This document shows positions 15,108 through 15,570 of a DNA stretch of 15,570 nt, piece by piece. The stretch is from Sanchytrium tribonematis. Taxonomy: Eukaryota; Sanchytriomycota; Sanchytriomycetes; Sanchytriales; Sanchytriaceae. The stretch covers positions 1 through 15,570 of the forward strand of contig JADGIG010000147.1 in the NCBI GenBank assembly GCA_018985235.1, written 5' to 3'. The translations under genes and the position numbers were made by a program. The notes under the pieces were generated by a model. That model saw nothing but the letters and a program-made list of their open reading frames with translations. It made no database searches and had not been told where the DNA came from. Every line of letters begins with the position of its first letter. Position 1 is the stretch's first letter.

Positions 15108-15570
15108 GCTTGACAAATTTCAAAAATTCAACCACTTTGGGTATTATATCTTGAGCTCGGTTTGGTGGGATAAATGCCCTCCTGAGAACATCGGTACTGC
15201 AATTGTCTTTATCCCATTTTTGCAATAAGTCCAATACACCTGATATCTTTCCATATGAATTAGCCAAACTAATCACTGGCTTATCCATTAAAATAGACAA
15301 GACAGTTGCGTGTAATCTGTCTGTCAAGACCATCCGGCCTTTGCATATAATTCTGTTTGCCATATTCAGACGATATAAAGGTAATTGGTGCAACTTCTTT
15401 GGTCTTTCTGTGAAATATGGATTCTCCACTTCAACTTGTTCGAGCGCATCATACCAGTCGACAACGTCATAAGTAATACCATGTTTTTTAAAGTATTGTT
15501 CAATAACTGAAATGCTACCAGTTACACTCTCTGTATCTTTTCTTTTCAATATCAAAACATCAAATGTTGG
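15103..15570 (-). CDS. Polysaccharide pyruvyltransferase, second copy, 5' partial
   Basis: The frame is open to the window edge: five further codons (PTFDV) precede the TTG at 15555, and the alignment with the fusion gene continues through them. The 155 visible residues correspond to the last 155-160 of the fusion protein: DVLILKR (DVLFLKR there), YDVVDWYDALEQV, NPYF, LPLYRLNMANRI, MVLTDRLHATVLSILMDKPV, NSYGKISGV and a shared end, FVKQ against VLKQ. The conserved DRLH and NxYGKI motifs are intact, so the C-terminal half of the PEP-using GT-B-like fold looks functional. It lies head-to-tail with the fusion gene, 180 nt from its ATG, and is a diverged tandem duplicate (roughly 40 percent identical by eye). 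Whether it too carries a transporter domain cannot be seen. It probably adds pyruvate ketals to secreted glycans. Confidence 0.92.
   Translation of the reverse strand, partial: PTFDVLILKRKDTESVTGSISVIEQYFKKHGITYDVVDWYDALEQVEVENPYFTERPKKLHQLPLYRLNMANRIICKGRMVLTDRLHATVLSILMDKPVISLANSYGKISGVLDLLQKWDKDNCSTDVLRRAFIPPNRAQDIIPKVVEFLKFVKQ

Noticed and set aside
1-15570. Bacterial or viral origin, CRISPR array or mobile element
   Set aside because: No direct-repeat array, terminal inverted repeats, transposase or phage genes; ALG11, AATAAA signals and eukaryotic membrane proteins indicate a nuclear genome.

Overview
The window is nuclear DNA from a eukaryote with a compact, AT-rich, intron-poor genome. 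The evidence is ALG11, an enzyme of ER N-glycan assembly; a 10-span phosphate-translocator-type membrane protein; a type I membrane protein family; AATAAA polyadenylation signals at nearly every gene end; and no operon-style ribosome binding sites. Gene content (proteinase-K-type subtilase, GH114 glycosidase, pyruvyltransferase) and the tight packing suggest an early-diverging fungus or close relative (Cryptomycota, aphelid or chytrid grade). That placement is inference; no ribosomal or mitochondrial marker is present.

Layout. 1-1489: 3' part of a coiled-coil gene (+). 1653-3131: subtilisin-like protease with a His-rich tail (+). 3178-3966: GH114-like glycosidase (+), 46 nt after the protease. 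4077-4262: possible small basic nuclear protein (-). 4416-5705: ALG11 mannosyltransferase (-), divergent from the next gene across a 192-nt promoter. 5898-7634 and 7747-9976: tandem paralogues encoding Cys-rich PAN/Apple-like receptors with a Ser/Thr stalk, one membrane span and a conserved tail (+). The second is readable as one gene only if a 19-nt GT...AG segment is removed. 10008-12395: large secreted protein (-) whose helical region resembles domain I of the delta-endotoxin fold. 12396-12861: a 466-nt gap with no gene seen. 12862-14922: fusion of a phosphate/PEP-type translocator with a pyruvyltransferase (-). 15103-15570: 3' part of a second pyruvyltransferase (-), open at the window edge.

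Most products belong to the secretory pathway or cell surface: glycan building (ALG11), glycan decoration (pyruvyltransferases with their own probable PEP importer), glycan or protein degradation (GH114, subtilase), surface adhesion or recognition (PAN proteins) and a secreted, possibly membrane-active protein. No co-regulated pathway is proven, but these are the functions of a cell that remodels its own surface and meets a host, prey or competitor.

Three architectural points deserve attention: the translocator-pyruvyltransferase fusion, whose topology would place the catalytic domain in the lumen where the translocator delivers its substrate; the delta-endotoxin-like eukaryotic secreted protein; and gene ends in which the TAA stop is built into the AATAAA signal, in four cases as CAATAAA, so that four unrelated or distantly related proteins all end in Gln.
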